In this document: in pieces, positions 14,906 to 29,880 of the stretch
Layout of the letters: each line of letters starts with the position of its first letter
How positions within the stretch are numbered: position 1 is the stretch's first letter
Assembly (NCBI RefSeq): GCF_000972845.2
Contig: NC_040016.1
Coordinates: forward strand, 9,692,701-9,756,700
Reading direction: 5' to 3'
DNA length: 64,000 nucleotides
Source of the DNA: Larimichthys crocea
Taxonomy: Eukaryota > Chordata > Actinopteri > Sciaenidae
Made by a program: the position numbers and the translations under genes
The notes under the pieces: generated by a model
What the model was told of the DNA's origin: nothing
Databases searched by the model: none
What the model saw: only the letters and a program-made list of their open reading frames with translations

Positions 14906-16650
14906 ATATAATACTGTATTGTACTATTCCAATGAGCAGAGTAAAGGTTGAGAGAATAAATGTTGTCTCCTGTAGGTTTCCTATTTGGGACAGGACTGGT
15001 TACTTGAAACACATTGGCAAATGAGGTTCAGATACTCAGTTTTCCGGGTCCATTAGCTTATTGTTGTGCACCTCCGTTGTGCAGAGTAAACTAAAGTGAA
15101 AAAGAAAGTGGTCTGGAGCTTTTAATGATGGTGTCTCTACGCTGCATGGATGTTTTTACTACAAAGCAGACTCTGAAAGTCTTTCTACAGATACAGAAAT
15201 CAGACAGCATGTAGAGATTCAAACACCAACCAACACAAGTTCACAGCGGCTGCCAGACCGAGAAACAGTAATTACCTGAACTTGATACAGAATCCAACAC
15301 CTGAAAGCTCCATGGACGAGCAGTCAACAACAGGGTTCAATTAACACAAGATCACCTCCAGCCTCTCACTGCGGGGGAATCGTGTCTACCATGCTAGACA
15401 GGCTGGATTAAACAAAGCTTCAGGTTACCATATCACCTTGCATCATTTTGATTGATGCCGGTGACACATTTAGGTATGTCAGCACAAGTAAATAAAGCAA
15501 ATGTTTAAAATTGCTGGTAGGTTTAGGAGCTGATATGTGTGGAAAAAGGTGAAGCAGAGGTCGCACATGTAATATGACTGAGGGAAAATGTCAGCAGGAA
15601 TAGAGGCAGACAGGTGAAAGAGAGATGCCCATTGTTCTCAAGACACGTCTCACTCGATAGCTTCTGCTCTTCAGCAAATAGAGTGAGAGCGGAAAGCAAA
15701 CACAGGGAGCTATCTGTAAATCCCGTCATCTGAACATCTCATTTTACTGCTTGCATTCAGATGGAGATGTGCGCATTCACATACGGTGAAGAAAAACCTT
15801 AGATCCAAGTGTGGGACTGGTGCATATTTCAAAATACACTTTGCAAGTGTTGCTCTGCTGCAGCTCTGAGGTTGAGTTCAGCCCCCGCACAGTTTGTGAT
15901 GCTTGGTTTCTGAAGAAAGTCCCACTGTGGATTTGTGGAGATGTAACTCCTCGGGGGTCGGGGGGGTGATTCGAGTGGGAGTGAGGTGAGAGGTTTTTTC
16001 CTGTGTCCCTACCTTTAATGATTGTCAAAGCCAGCAGAAGTAGATGAGATCCTTCTTTCTAATCTCTCTGCTCACCTGTGTGGACCCTAAAAAAGAGCAG
16101 CTGTTGCATTACGGATCAGTCTGCACAATACCAGATCGGAGGTAGTGTGTCTGTCTACTGAGACAGAAACAGTCATGAGGAGTTCAGTTCGATTTCTGGA
16201 TCAATTTGTCCTCCTACTCTATTTTCTTTCTTATGCAACAGAATAACTAATCCAAACAAAGGTAATCAATAATGACAGTGAGCACATTTCTCTTTACAAC
16301 TTAATGAATTTTGTCTGTAAAACATTAATTTACAGTACAGAAGGAAACTGTGACATTGGGCTATATGCAACAGCTACTATCCCCAGAGAGAGTGTGGTGT
16401 TTTTTTTTTGTTTTTTTTTTAATGGTGTTTGCACAAAGAGACATAGAAGGACAATGCAGGAGAGGTGTGGTTCCTAATAAACAGGGTGTTGCTCATCCTA
16501 ATGAGGCACAGCCTGCGAGGAGTGATGAAGCCGCCTTAGTGTGACATCTAGCACAGCTCCATCACATTTTCTACCTTAGCACCGTAATGGCACTCCTCTC
16601 CCTAAGGGGCTTCTATAAATAAATATGCTGTCACACACATGTATACGCAT

Positions 16651-16798
16651 ACACACACACACACACACACACGTAAAGAACACAAATGCTTGCACATTTT
16701 CCCATCCTTTCTCTGGCTTTCTTCCAAATGCAGTTTCTTCTTTTTTTTGTAATTTTCCCACTCTCTCCACATGAAACACACACACACACACACACACA
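16651..16798. repeat. Two (CA)n microsatellites 100 nt apart
   Basis: CA tracts at 16651-16672 and 16776-16798 flank a unique 100-nt stretch. Confidence 0.95.
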
Positions 16799-17987
16799 TA
16801 TGTATCCTTAAATAGACACATTGATGTTGTACTTTAGTTGATTGTTTGTGGCAATCTGGAACCTTTTCATTGGACTACATCAAACTGTTTCCCCACAGCA
16901 GACTGTCACAAGCATGTTTCTTTTCTAAATCATCATCAGAGGGTACAGCGTTCATACAGAGGAAGACAGAGGAGGCAGTGAGGGAGAAAGTAATTGGTGT
17001 GATAGCAGAGTGTCTGCGGTGATCGTCGGTGGTCTGAAGGTTGTGGTTTTTACAGTGCACTCAGTGCTCCTCGGTGTAGCTGTAAGTGCTTTCTCATAAT
17101 GTAATATTTACTTGTAAAGATGAGCACTGTATGAGATGCAATTCAAATCTATTTTCTTTTGAGAAATATGTTTATTCACTTTCTCGTCTAGAGTCAGATG
17201 AGAAGGTTTGTTACCACTGTCGCGTCTCTGTGCTGAACATGACGCAGACAGTGACCTTAGTTTAGCATAGGTTAACTGGCTCTGTCCGCAGGTAACAAAA
17301 TCTGTCCACCGCTTCAAAACTGAAGTGTAAAAAAACAACAATTCACTGTTTTATGGAGGTTTATAAGGGGGAATATTTCTTAGGAACTTTCATGAGTTCT
17401 TAGAAAATCGCTCAAACCAAGATATAGTCCATAAAACTACATCTAGCACCAATTAAACAAATGTGTTAATTACTGAGATTTAGAGGTGTTTACAGGTGGA
17501 CTTTGTGACCACTGGACAGAGGCCGGCTTACTGTCTCCCTCTGTTGTTGTGAGAGGTATTGATCTCTCTGCAAGAAAGCAAATAGCTGAAAGTACATGGG
17601 CTTGTTTGTACTCTAGTACTGACTGTAATTGGTACTTAACGTGTGTTTAATTTGTACTCGATGACAAAGAAGAAACGATTTCCACAGAAAAGCCACTGAA
17701 ATACCAAAGCGTAGACAGTTCGAGGAGGTTATAGACCAGCAGAGACAGTACTGCTGTGCAGTCTACAAGCTTCACTGCAGGTAACATCAGATATTAGACA
17801 AGAATAAGATAATAGGCTCTTTGTGTGTGGAAAATAATTAGCACGATCATAATTTCTCTACACTTTGGATTTTTAAAATAGAAATGTCTTTATGATAACA
17901 CTGCGCTGTTTGAGTGTCCGTATGTACTGTATTTACAGTGTAACATACTGTATGTGGGTGTGTGTCTGAGTGAGTGTAAGTGTGTGA

Positions 17988-18012
17988 GAAAGAGAGAGAG
18001 AGAGAGAGAGAT
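17988..18012. repeat. (GA)n microsatellite
   Basis: A GA tract following a degenerate GTGTGAG-rich stretch in the kcnb1 intron. Confidence 0.9.
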
Positions 18013-19292
18013 GAGGTGGGAAAGAAAAGCTTTTCTAGGTCAACACAGCAAAGAATTGCATGCTTCTATTTAAAACTGAATATAAGGGCATGCTTTCTGC
18101 CTCTTTCAAAACGTTTCTGTTGTTGAGGTTTTGGTAAAGCACGTCTGGGTTCTTCTCCCAGTCAGCTCTGTATTTCATCGGTCAGGTCGCAAAGTTTACT
18201 GCAAGTTGTCGTCTAAAAACGCAAATGAGACAACAGATGCACTGCCGAGCCTGTCCGTCACCCCTACAGTGATGTGAAGAGGAGCAAAAGTTTAGAATAT
18301 GTAGAACCCAGAGTGAACATATGGTGATGTGATAGAGGATCAAAGGCCGTGTCCTTGCGGTGTTTGTATGCTAATATTGATGGTAATTATGTGAGACTCC
18401 TGTGGTGTGCTGACTGAGGAGGAACTAATGTTCTTTTGTTGTAATTACATTCAGGAGCAGTGCTTTGGGTAGCAGAGACGAGCCATATGAGACTCAAGAG
18501 ATCACCTTAGTGGTACATGACTCTGTTTGCCAGGATGACACCACAGAGGAAGTCCCTTAGGAGCAGCTTGAGAGCAGTGCGCCTCCTCAGGTAGCTCACC
18601 TGTGAGACCCTGTGGCCACCCAGCACATCGAATGACTGACTTAAGCAGGTGTTTCTCATTAAAAGGATCCTGGCGAGTTCCTACGCACTTATCTGAATTT
18701 AAATGCCTTCCCTTAGCATACCGCACTGCGTTAAACTAAGAACCAGTGTAGCTGATAGCCTGGCAGTGCAGAGTGGGTGGATTGTGTGAGTTTCAGTCAC
18801 TATCCCACTAATCTCCAGGCAGCAGTCCCAGGAGTCCCTGTTCTCCCCAGTCTACTGCCAGAGCCTCATCCTACTCGCTGCTCTCGTTTTCTCTTTCTCC
18901 TTCCTCCTCCTACCGACCAGACACCAGCCACGGGCAGACACAAGCACATCACCTCACCTCTGTCTAGTGCAAGATATAGGCCATGGGGATGTATAGGCAT
19001 ATTGGTGTTAAGTGGGCCAAGCTGGAGAGGAGAGGATCGCAGGTTGAAGGTTAGGAAATAATGGAAGGTAAAGGAGACAAGAGGTGCAAAATACCTCTAG
19101 TTCGTTGTCTGTAACTCTCTACTAGCATTATTAATATTATCAGCACGAGCCATACCCTTGTCCAAGATTCAACCTGCCCACTTTAAATTAGTTCATATGG
19201 TAATGAGCAAAGGGCACAGTCACATGATATGCATCCCAAAGCTGCTGGTTTAAGCTCATAATTGTAGGAAATTCGTCATCTGGCCGCCTCAT

Positions 19293-19294
<2 letters not shown>

Positions 19295-19323
<29 letters not shown>
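19295..19323. repeat. (TG)n microsatellite
   Basis: A pure TG tract in the kcnb1 intron. Confidence 0.95.
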
Positions 19324-19325
<2 letters not shown>

Positions 19326-19741
19326 CGTTGATCTCCATCAGCTCCATCTCCCATGAGAACAGAAGCTGAGAGTTGATGGGTCTTGTGTAAACTGAGCAGC
19401 GTGATGTAAATTGAAAGGGTTAGTGATCTGGGGGAAACTCGAGTCCCATGTCGTTACATGAACACATTTGTGGTTCCAGATGCAGCTCTCTGAGGACAGA
19501 AACATAGACTCATCTGGGACTGTTCTCGCTGTGCTGGGCTGAAGAATAATTACATTGATTAATTGATTAATCGATCGTTCGCCGAGCGCCTGCCGTGTTA
19601 CTTACTGTCATACCTGTGAAGCTTTAAAGTTCATAATGATGACAGCAGCAGCCGCACAGTGGTAGACATACTTCTCGTTGATTTCATCAGCTGAAATGAA
19701 ATGAACTGTTGGTGTGGGATGTGATCAGCTGTAGCAGTTTG

Positions 19742-19934
19742 TTTTTTTTTAAGATTATTTTTTTGGCCTTTATTGATAGTACAGCTGAAGATAGACAGGA
19801 AGCAGAGAGAGGGGCAGTAACACACAGTAAATTAACCGTCCGATGCGGGATTCGAACCGGGGCAAGCTGCAGCGAGGACTATAGCCTCCACACATGGGGC
19901 GGCCGCTTAACCCACTACGCCACCGACCGCCCCG
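19742..19934 (-). mobile_element. tRNA-derived SINE, second family
   Basis: On the - strand the A box TGGCGTAGTGG (19922-19912) and B box GGTTCGAATCC (19858-19848) form a tRNA-like head. A body then ends in CAATAAAGGCC and an A-rich tail (poly-T at 19742-19750 on +). The family is common in percomorph genomes. I saw no clear target-site duplication. Confidence 0.75.
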
Positions 19935-22900
19935 AGCCAGCCAATTTAACGTTTACTTGATTAGCTAAAATATTTGCCGCCTGTTAAAGGGTTCTTCAGT
20001 ATGCAACTGATGGCTGCATGATATTGTTCTAAATGTGCTAACCCCACAAAATAATGTTGCTGGTTAATAATTTGCAGATTAGTCTCAAAAATATTGTTCA
20101 GTTACTAAAAATAGGAGGCTAAGCTACCCAGATATGCTAACAATTGCACCATGCACACTGCTTTAATATGTAGATATACCCAAAGCTAGCCTTTGGTTGC
20201 TACTGCCAATAAATTACCCCAAATAACTATAATAGAAGCTACTTTTGTTATATGTTATGCAAATAGGACTTAACATGGACAGATATCATCCTCACCTCAG
20301 TGAAAAAGTGGTAATGAAGTCAGCGTGTAACTCATTTTCATCTTATTGTGCCTTTACGTAATCCACTTCCTCTTGTGTGTTTGAAGCAGGACACAGCTTT
20401 GAGAGAAGGCTGCTCATTAGAGCCTCCTCATCAACTCTCTGCCCAGAATTAAACAGAAGTCCCACGGGGCTATCCCGTGGAAACCTTGGCTCTGTGGATA
20501 ATGCCAACAACAGCGTTGCCAAATCTCCGAGGATTTTCTTTCTAATCATAGTGTGATCTCTCACTCTCGTCGAGTCTAATGCCAAAAAGTGATTACAGAA
20601 ATGCTTGAGGTTCTTGTGAAACATGTTCACTGTGACTAAAGAGGATTCTCCGGAGATTTAGAGGTAAATTGGTAGGTCTATATTGAAGTGTGAACGGATT
20701 TGTAAGTTACACCATTTGTCTTGTACGTAAATACTTGCAAGACGTGACAGGATACATACAGAATATTTACTGGTTAGGAGTAGCCAGACTAAGCATCAAT
20801 AATTAGACTTCTTAAAAATTCTTAAAGTTTGGTCCTGGATGATTGTGGTGAGGAGAAGGAGCTCTGTCATAAACTGTACGCACATTAAAAAGCCATACAG
20901 AAATACATACACAGGCGTATGGTGTGGCTGAGTGTCAGCTACAGCTTCTTTTATAGTTTGAAGGTCTTTACACACAGGGCTTGGTTGGCAGGAGGGCTTC
21001 AGAAGAAATCTGACTTCACTATAAATCAATATCCCAAGTGAATGTGTCACTTTATTGATCCCTTTTTATTAAAGAGTGTGGTCATAGCAACAGACACTTG
21101 AGCACGGTGGAGGACGGTGTATGCGGCCACCAGGACACCCTGCAGCCCCTCTTTAATACTTTAACAAATAGTTGGTGGGCTGGTCACCAGCTGCAGCCGC
21201 AGCACCGGTGGAGGCAAATTAGAAGTGGGAAAGATAACAGCTGCAAATTAAAACAGGCCCCTGATTGATTACTTTCATAAAGGGAAACACTGTCACTGCC
21301 CACTTGACAGGTAATAAAGTGTTGTTTACTCAACCTAAAGTAATGTTTGATCTGTAATAGGGACTGTGCGTGGCGAGAGATTGGAAGTGAGGTTAGACCA
21401 GGTGAACTGAGATTTAGTGGATATTTAGCGACATAGTTGCAGATTTCAACCCCCTCGCCTCATCCTCTCTAACTACAGTGGCTATGAAAAAAACCCTCTG
21501 CATCTACAGATACACAAGGCTCTTTCTGACGTAATAAAAACACAACAAATCTTATTTTCAGGTGATAATACACTACTGAAAACACAGTTATGACTATTAT
21601 ATCCAATTCCTGCCATACTCTGTAAATACAGCCCCTTAAATCTGACACACTGGACCTTTAAATGGGAGATAATGGAGGATCATTTGCAACACAGTGTTGT
21701 TTCAGGGAGAGCGTAGTGAGGGTCAGGAGAAGCAGGGGGGAGAATGGTTAAGCGTGTTTTAATCTGATGTCAGCTTCTCCATGTATGGCAGTGATTGGCT
21801 GAGCCAGCGTGCTTGACTGTCGGCCAGTTTACAGCAGGCTGGATGGATACAGGTAGTGTGTGGAGCATCAAGCACCAGTCTGACATGTGTTTAGCCTTTT
21901 GGTTTTCGGTGAGTGTAGCTCTCCACTTGAGCTTCATGTCTGGGAAACTAAAAATGCAAGCACAGACTTACGGGACAAAGTGATTTTTTTTAATGGTTGC
22001 TTTTGTCTGGCACAGTCGGATTGCACCTACTCAAATCTGAGCAGAGACTTGTTGTCTTTCTCTCTGCCTAATGTTTCAGTTTTTGGTATCCTGAGGCTTG
22101 CAGCAGCATTATACACATCCCTCCATTATTTAGGGTTTTGTTCCACTGGTAAATCAACATCCCTGTCACTCCCGCTTTATACAACCGGGATGCTCGGCCA
22201 TTCCAGCCTGAAAATCAGCAGTCTGGCACAGCGGATACTGGATCTGTGCCAGCTGCTTACGATCTGCAGACATTGATCATTCCAACAGTATTATCATGGC
22301 AAGATTTAGTCTGGGCACAGGCAGCAAATAATTACATGATCGCACCTACTATCCTTTTATCTCTCTATATCGTTACACTGGCTGTACCAACCAATCGCCT
22401 CATTAAAGCAGCACCTCTTTAACATCTTAAAGAATGTACACACAGTCTGAAACATTGCCCCAAATGTATTTGAAGTGGTATATAAGTGCTAGACATGACA
22501 GACAGACTGTGCTGGAAGCTTGACTAAATGAGGCTCTTTTCAAGATTGTTTTAATTTTCTTTTTTGTGAGAGTTTTGTTTCCCTCACTGTAATGAAAGGT
22601 CTGAGGTTGATGTGAGAGTGTTTTTACCCTTTACTGGTTACATAATATTGCACATAACATTGCAACGTGAAGCTATTTGACATTGTTAACAATAATTCAG
22701 GGTCATACAAATACATTTTGAGCACTTGACCTCGTCTAGTAGCAATAGAAATAATTGTAACATACCCTGAAGTGTTGCATTGGGATTGTTCTTGTTCCGA
22801 TGCCAAGAAAAATATCATTTCCGCATGAATGCACATTTCACTGCGTGATTGTGTGTGGTGCATAGGCACAACTGAGGCTACAACTGACAGTTATTTTCAT

Positions 22901-25900
22901 TCTCAATACATCTGATCATTGTTTTTTTAATGAATCCATTAATTTGGAAAGTCTATAAAATGTGAGGAAATATGCCAAAACATCAGTCACGTCAACAGAA
23001 GCGGACCCTCTCATTTGAGAAGCATTTCAAGGAGCACGTTTGTTTTTTTTCTGCTGATCTGCTAACTGATGAATTAACTAATCGTTTCACATAAAGTGCC
23101 AAGAGTTTCCTTTGCACAGAGTGGCAGGAGCTTTTTTCCTACCAAATACTCAGCACTTAATTGTCAGAAATCAATGTTTTCAATGTGAGCTTTAGAGAAA
23201 AAGCAGGAAGTCTGCTGATAGCCTGTCAAATAAACTTACAGCACTACTCGTGTATCGATTTCCACAACTCGTAAGAGCTGCCGGCTTACTGAGCCTCGAG
23301 TTTACTGAACTACTCCGTGTTACCAGAACTCCTCAGTGTCAATTAGTGATCAACACTGATGGAAATGAACTGTATGCTTCAGTGTGATCACATAGCCTCT
23401 GTTTTCTGTCCTGTTATTGTGAATGTCTTGCTGTGTCTGTTATGCAAATGCTAAAACGCCTCATGTCACCATGGAAACTATCAGCTGAGCTGCACGCCAA
23501 GGTACTGCAGCATGAGATCTGTGCACACTGCGTGCTGCTGTCATCAAGTTCATGTGTGTGTGCGTGCATGCGTCCGTGTACTTGCGAGTGCATGTGAGCG
23601 TTAATGTGTGAGACAGAGAGAGAGGGGAAAGAAGAGGAAGAGAGGAGTAAGCCGGTGGTTTTCTTTTCCTCCTCCGTCGTTACGACATGACAATTAATCC
23701 CTATGCATTCTGCAGTGATGGAGCTAGCCCTGTTTTTGATCATTAGTGTGCAAATCCCGGGTTCAGTCATTCACACAGATCTCATGCAGCTGCCAGCCAT
23801 TGTTTGCATTTGCCATATGTTGTGACAGACAGCTGGGCACGCCTTTCTGTCTCATTACGATCTCTGTCAACTTAAAGCATTACTAAAAGGCCTCGTGGCC
23901 CTGAAATCCCACATTTCCACATTTGACTGTAAACAAAAAAACACACAATGAGAAGCTATAGTTTACTGTAAGAAATGTATGACCCCACTCTGCCCTATTG
24001 TTCTGAATACACTGAAAGGCTCCATCACAATGTAATGAATGTTTTATTTTTGTATCTCAGGCCTCTAAGCTCAGAGTGAATGTTCATCCTTTAAAGGTTA
24101 GATCCCTCTAAACTGCTGTTGTTGTAAATGTCAGACTTTCAGTTTCTTTCTTTCTTACTCGGTGGAGTTGGAGGACAGAGAACTAATTATGTTTTCTTGC
24201 TCTATTTCAGGCGTTGATCATCATCACACAACTTCATTCTAACATTTCATTGAGGTGTGTAAGAAAATAGGTCACTTCCAAAGTTACTTCTCTGCCTGTT
24301 GCCTCCGGGACCTTTAGTGCCTGTACATCTCAGCTGCACCACATTGTACACTGCACTCTGAACAGCTTTTGCCTCTCGGTCTCTTTCTGCATTATGTATC
24401 TCTGACCTCACTAACACTGAGGATGAGCGAGTGCCATAGAGTGCCATGGCCTCTAAAGCACAGAGCAGCTGGACAGAAATGAGCAGGCCAGTGAGACAAT
24501 TAGTGGTTTGACACTGATGTAGGAGACAAACAGTACTGTGCAGACAGATACACACACACACACACACAGTGTTGTGGTCATCAGTGGTCAGGCAGGAAGT
24601 TCTTTTGGTCTACCCTTCCACTCGTACTGAATCATTTAAGAGGAGACTCTAGTACACAGCAGGTGTTTCACTTCTACAGAATGAAAAATAGATGGTTTTA
24701 AGTTACACAGCATCTGTGTTAGTGTTAAGAGGAATATTCTTAGAACTGATTTGCCATGCGTTAAGTCTAACTGAAGTATGTGTGTATTGATGGATACTTT
24801 CATCCCATTTATCACCTTTGGACCAAAAAGAAAAAAAAAACAGAAACGGGCTGAATATAAAGTTGGGATCTCTCTTACAGTTGCACTGAGTTTGGATATT
24901 TAGTGCTGGGTCAGCTTGAGATTCTGCTTTTAAAGACTGAATGCCGTTTTTAGTCTCTGTGCTTTCCTCATTTATACAAATCTGATGGTGTAGGAGTGCA
25001 TGTGCCATCTGCCATTACAACTAACCATTTGCTATCATCCATCGCTTCAACAGAAATATCTTCCTGTTCATACAGAGAAAGATATGACCGACACAGTCAC
25101 TACACGTAACGTAACAGTAAGCATAGAGGAAATGGCACAGAAGGTGATTCTGTCAGGCATCCGGTTTCGCAGCACTTTCTATAATTGCAACCTGGTGAAT
25201 TGGTTGTCATGGCTACACAGAGCGTTAGGCCTGGCACACTGGGACCATTTTAAGATTATTTTAGTTTTTGATGCATTAGCAATTTCACAGGTACAAAGAG
25301 ATACATACAGAGAGGTGAGATGTGATACACCGGAGCTTCTCTGCTCCAATGATGGCATTGGAAAAAAATCAGGAGATACCTTGAAGGTTGCTGCTGCTTG
25401 GAGTTTGGATCAACAGAACTTTCATCAACAGATGTAAGTTCAGCTCTTAAATGACAGTTCATCAGGGATAGACGGCACAACAAGGAGACTCTATTCAACT
25501 AGGAACGCTGAATTAACATATTTCCCAAGTGTTGAACTAAAAAAGTACAAAACATATTTACAGATTTATTTAAATCAATCGGAGATTTTTTTCAGCTCAG
25601 TTCTTGGTGTCTACATTTGGTACAGGAAATAAAATGCACAGATGAATAAGCATTTTACCCAAAATGTCGAACTATTCCTCTAAAGCACCGTACGGTACCT
25701 TTTTATGTGATTACAGATGAGTATCAGACTTCTCTGTCTTGAATGTCATCAAATGTGTACTACTGAAATTCTAGTCTAAAGCTAATATGTCATCATTTAG
25801 GATTACGGACAGCGATCAGGCCTCTCCAGTTTCAGGTAGTCTTCAGAGTAAGCAGCCCAGGTAACTCTCTCCACTCAGTGTTTGACACCCAATCGTGTCA

Positions 25901-27054
25901 CAGGAACCCAGTGACATCTGCTCTTTATGGTAAACACCAAACAGGGCTACGGCGCCAGAGAGGAAGGTCACCGGAGACGGAAAAATGAGTGAACGTTACT
26001 TAGATGTCAACAGACACCAGATCAGTAAAGGCATCTTATCAGGCCTCTGTGTCCGCTGTTTGGCACAGGCTCGTATCAAGCTTCAGGCCTGGATCCTGCC
26101 ATGTGATGAGGCTTTGCACTTTGTAGCCATGGAGCCGGAGGGCGAGTAAACAGTAGAGCCTGATGAGAGATATTCCTCTTCATCAGAATGATGTAACGAT
26201 GTCTAGTCTAATGTTACTGGACTTAAAAAGCTTTCACTGGAAGTGACTCAATCATGCATGCTTTCATTCATTCATCCTTAGAAATCACTTTCTCCGTCAG
26301 AGGTCATGAACTTCGATGTAATCCCCTGACCTCTGTTTACATCCTGGTCATAAGCTAGTCGTGCCTTATGGTCACTCCAGGCCTTTCAGTCTCCTTAAAC
26401 CTGACTTGACTTTATTGATTTCACCACTGAAATCAGATGGCTTTCTCTACTGGTAGGTATCATGTTGTGTGATATACAAGGCCATGTTAAAGGACGAAAC
26501 AAGAAAGAATGGTTTTGTTGCCACATTTTTCTGGCAAATGCTCCGTTTTCACAGAGATGATGGTGATTCAGCACCGTGTATTCTGTATTCTGTTCATTCG
26601 CCTGCCCGACGCTGCTGCCAGTTTCGGAGTGAGCAAAGACCATAGCAACAAGAGACAGCTGGCTGCTCCAGTGTGCAAAAAACAAGTATCAAGAACAAAG
26701 CCAGATTTTGAGTACTTGTCATTTTCAGCTGGGTGTGATGTGTCTTCACTGAGTGGAGATGTGATTGTGCTGTGAGCCATAGAGTCTTGCCGGTCTGCTG
26801 TATCTCAAGCCCACACAAAAAAACACCCCCCGTATATCCCAGATACCGTACTTATTCTATTAGTTGTGTGTTGGAGGAGAACCTTCCCATCCCACTGAGG
26901 GGCACCCAAAGCAGGCGTACACAGACAGACGGACACATGCTGTGAGAAAGACCTGCCTGTCTCTCAGAGAGAGAGTGCAGAGGAGGACAGCACACAGTTC
27001 ATTAAAAGTTCAACTCGTTTCACCTCATCTGATGCACTTTTCATAAGATGCAGA

Positions 27055-27068
27055 CATATATATGTATA

Positions 27069-27116
<48 letters not shown>
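27055..27116. repeat. (TA)n/(TG)n compound microsatellite
   Basis: An ATATATGTATATGTGTG start followed by about 18 TA units. Confidence 0.95.
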
Positions 27117-27117
<1 letters not shown>

Positions 27118-27394
27118 CAAAATTCATGAATTGCTGACTAAACATGTACTACAATACTAGAAACATGATTTTATAACACCTAATACAGCCCCCACGCTAG
27201 GGGAGGCACGTTGTTTGAAATGCGTAGGGTGCTGAAATTAAGTCCAGTAAAGTTGACATGAATAACAGTGAAGTGAATTATATAATATGGCTTATTTGAC
27301 CACAACAGAGTTGTGCCAACAACAGTATTTTTATTCAGCAGTATTCATATGTCTTCATGATATTAAAGGATCGATGGCTGACTTATATATCCAA

Positions 27395-27914
27395 CTGTTC
27401 TTCCCGCACCACTGCCCAGTCTCTCAAAAAACTTTCAAATAATCAGGAACTGAGGTTCCCTGTATTTTCGCACCAGTCAGGCTTCTCTTCCGCGCTTACA
27501 ACAGGTACAGAATGCTGCACCCAAAGAAGGGAACATTTTACTCACTGGCTCCCCGTTTGGTATTGACTTCCTTACAAGATCTTTGTGTTTGTGTTTAAAT
27601 CCCTGTATAGTCTCGCCCCAGGCTGCAACAGTCTTGTCAAAAACCTTCTGGAGACTTTCTCAGTATCCGCACCAAGACTCTGGAATAGTCTCTCTGGAAA
27701 TATAAGAACAGCAGAATCTCGACTCGTTTAAAAGGCATACGGTCATTCCTTCGCCTACCTCTGCAACATATGCATGAATGTGTGTATGCAGACAGTGCAT
27801 GTGTGGACTATGCATTTAATTACTTGTTGTTATGTTCTTTATTTAAAGCACTCTAGCACAAACCTGGCTGTTTCTAAAGCCCTCAGCACTAAATAAATTT
27901 GACCTTGACCTTAT
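27395..27914 (+). mobile_element. LINE fragment (L2-like), 3' end
   Basis: A broken reading frame keeps hallmarks of the reverse-transcriptase C terminus: HWLPV, then YKIFVFVFKSLYSLAP and APRLWNSLSGNIRTAESR, separated by stops. It ends with a TTTGACCTTGACCTT tail. No intact coding region remains. It lies inside the kcnb1 intron. Confidence 0.6.
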
Positions 27915-29439
27915 TATAAACCACTGTAACTCACTTGGGAATCATGAAATGAAATCGCTCATTTAAATTCAGCCCAGTACAGCACACATAATATTTTTAA
28001 TAATCTTTCACAAAGAGGAGGACATCTGTTCTTTTAACGAACGAATAAACGATCTTCATACTCAGGCACAGTGACATTTCAAATCTTGGCATCTTCGCAT
28101 CTTATTCTCAGGGTACACCTGATAACGCCGGCGTTCCAGATGTTTGAGAGTCAAGGTTTTCTGTGCCAGGCGAAAGGCCGGTGGTGAAAGCGTAGATGTT
28201 TTATGGGCACAGATGTTTTTATGGGGTGGGGTGGGGTTGGGGGGAGCGACTGGCACTCTGGTTTGTAAATCAGCCACAGGGGAGCAATCTCTCATCTAAC
28301 TTTATCACTCTGTCACTTTCTCATCATTTTTCACACCTATGTTCTTTTTCGCATCCTCTCACCTTTTGGCTGTCATTCGCAGGCCAAAAAAAAAAAAGAA
28401 CACATAACACATCCATGTCCTCCAAAAAGTAACAGATAGTTACCTTCAGCTGGCCACTGCTAGTGCCGAGTAAGTGCAATGAGAAGTCACGTAAAGATTC
28501 TGCAAGAACGCGTTTATCTTGCTAATTTCTGAAACTTTTATTCTTATTATTTTCTAGACAAACATTCAAATCATCCTTTGCAGAAAAACCAACAACTCAT
28601 ACATCAGTGCACCCACAATGCCCTGCATCTGTAGGTGCCTCATCATTTTAGCACCACCTTCACACTTCGGAAAGGACACATCCTATGTGTAGCCGCAAGC
28701 TCAGTAATCCATCTCTCTGTCTTCTCCTCAGCGCACGGCACAGGCTCCCTGCTATAGGCTTAAAGGTGGAACATAAAAGGTTGCCAAGCAAGGTGAAAAG
28801 AGGAAAATGAGGCGTAGGGCACATCTGTGCAGGACACAGGGGGTCTTGTCAATTTGGGAGATGCTTAATGTCATTGTCTAACTAGTTTAGAAGGAGATGG
28901 GAAAATTAGACTAGAGGGCGCTTATGTAATTAGAAACCACTCATTGCTTTTTAACCAGATTGTGATGCGATGTAATAATAGTTAAGAGACTTGTTATCAT
29001 TACGTCTTATGAAGAATAAATGTACACTGTGTAAAAGAGGCATCAGTGAATGACAGCTGAACTCTTGGTGATCTTTGAGTCCTCCTAGACTTTATGTCCT
29101 TCTGTTCGCTCCTTAAAAACCTCTCTCATCCCATCATTTTTGACTGCTAACATTTCCAGCATGAACAGGAGGCTTAGGAGGTTAAGATCCCTCAAAAAGC
29201 AGCAGGTGGTTCAGTTATTACAAATTCATGCTTTGCAGCCAAATGTTGTACAAAACCACTTTCGTACAAGACAGGTAGAATAGTTCCATTTGATGGAATA
29301 GTACAACCATAAAAAGAACATTTAGCTTTTTTCAACCCAGCACAGAACACATGATACTGTCAGTGTGGATTTTATGATAGGGCCCGGTGATAATATTCTA
29401 TATTTTTCTAATTTTTCTAAATCCCAGACTAAATAGCCA

Positions 29440-29880
29440 AAGTGTCACGAGTACTGATACTGGCAAGGAGAACCCAAAAGCACGACACTGAAGCAGACAA
29501 GTTCGAGGGAAGATCAGTTTACTAAGTCCAGAAACAGGTAGGGTCAAAACCAGGAGATCAAAAAACAGGCAAGCAAATCCGACGGGGGGCAGGCAGGAAT
29601 CCAAAATCCACGACAGGCAAAAACAGGATCAGAACAGGAAGTCAAAAAACAGGGATTGCTGGAGCGCTTGGCGAAACAATACAAGACACTCTGGCAGGGA
29701 TGAAATGAAAATGGACTAGTATATATACCCTGAGGAGCTAATGAGAAAATGGGCTGCAGGTGTGGAGATGGGCGGGGAAAACCAGGTGAGGGGAATGAGC
29801 TGATCAAGGAAGATGGGACCTGAAATGACAGGAGAGTAGTTAAAGAGACAAGGGACCGAATAAAGAAAGACAGGGTGTGA
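29440..29880. mobile_element. Unclassified interspersed repeat
   Basis: Composition changes abruptly to a purine-rich block with repeated AACAGG and CAGG words. It holds a typical fish-repeat stretch (CTATATATACCCTGAGGAGC-type at about 29719-29740) and short inverted GTCAC ends (29442-29448 and 29875-29880). It could be a MITE or solo LTR. I cannot tell which. Confidence 0.35.

Noticed and set aside
19848..19934. Possible tRNA gene (A and B boxes)
   Set aside because: The cloverleaf is degenerate and continues into a SINE body with an A-rich tail, so it is a tRNA-derived SINE.
21887..22276. 129-codon ORF in the kcnb1 intron
   Set aside because: No domain, no conserved motif and no exon boundaries.
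25000..25437. 145-codon ORF in the kcnb1 intron
   Set aside because: No recognisable domain, no splice or promoter context, and amino-acid composition like translated non-coding DNA.
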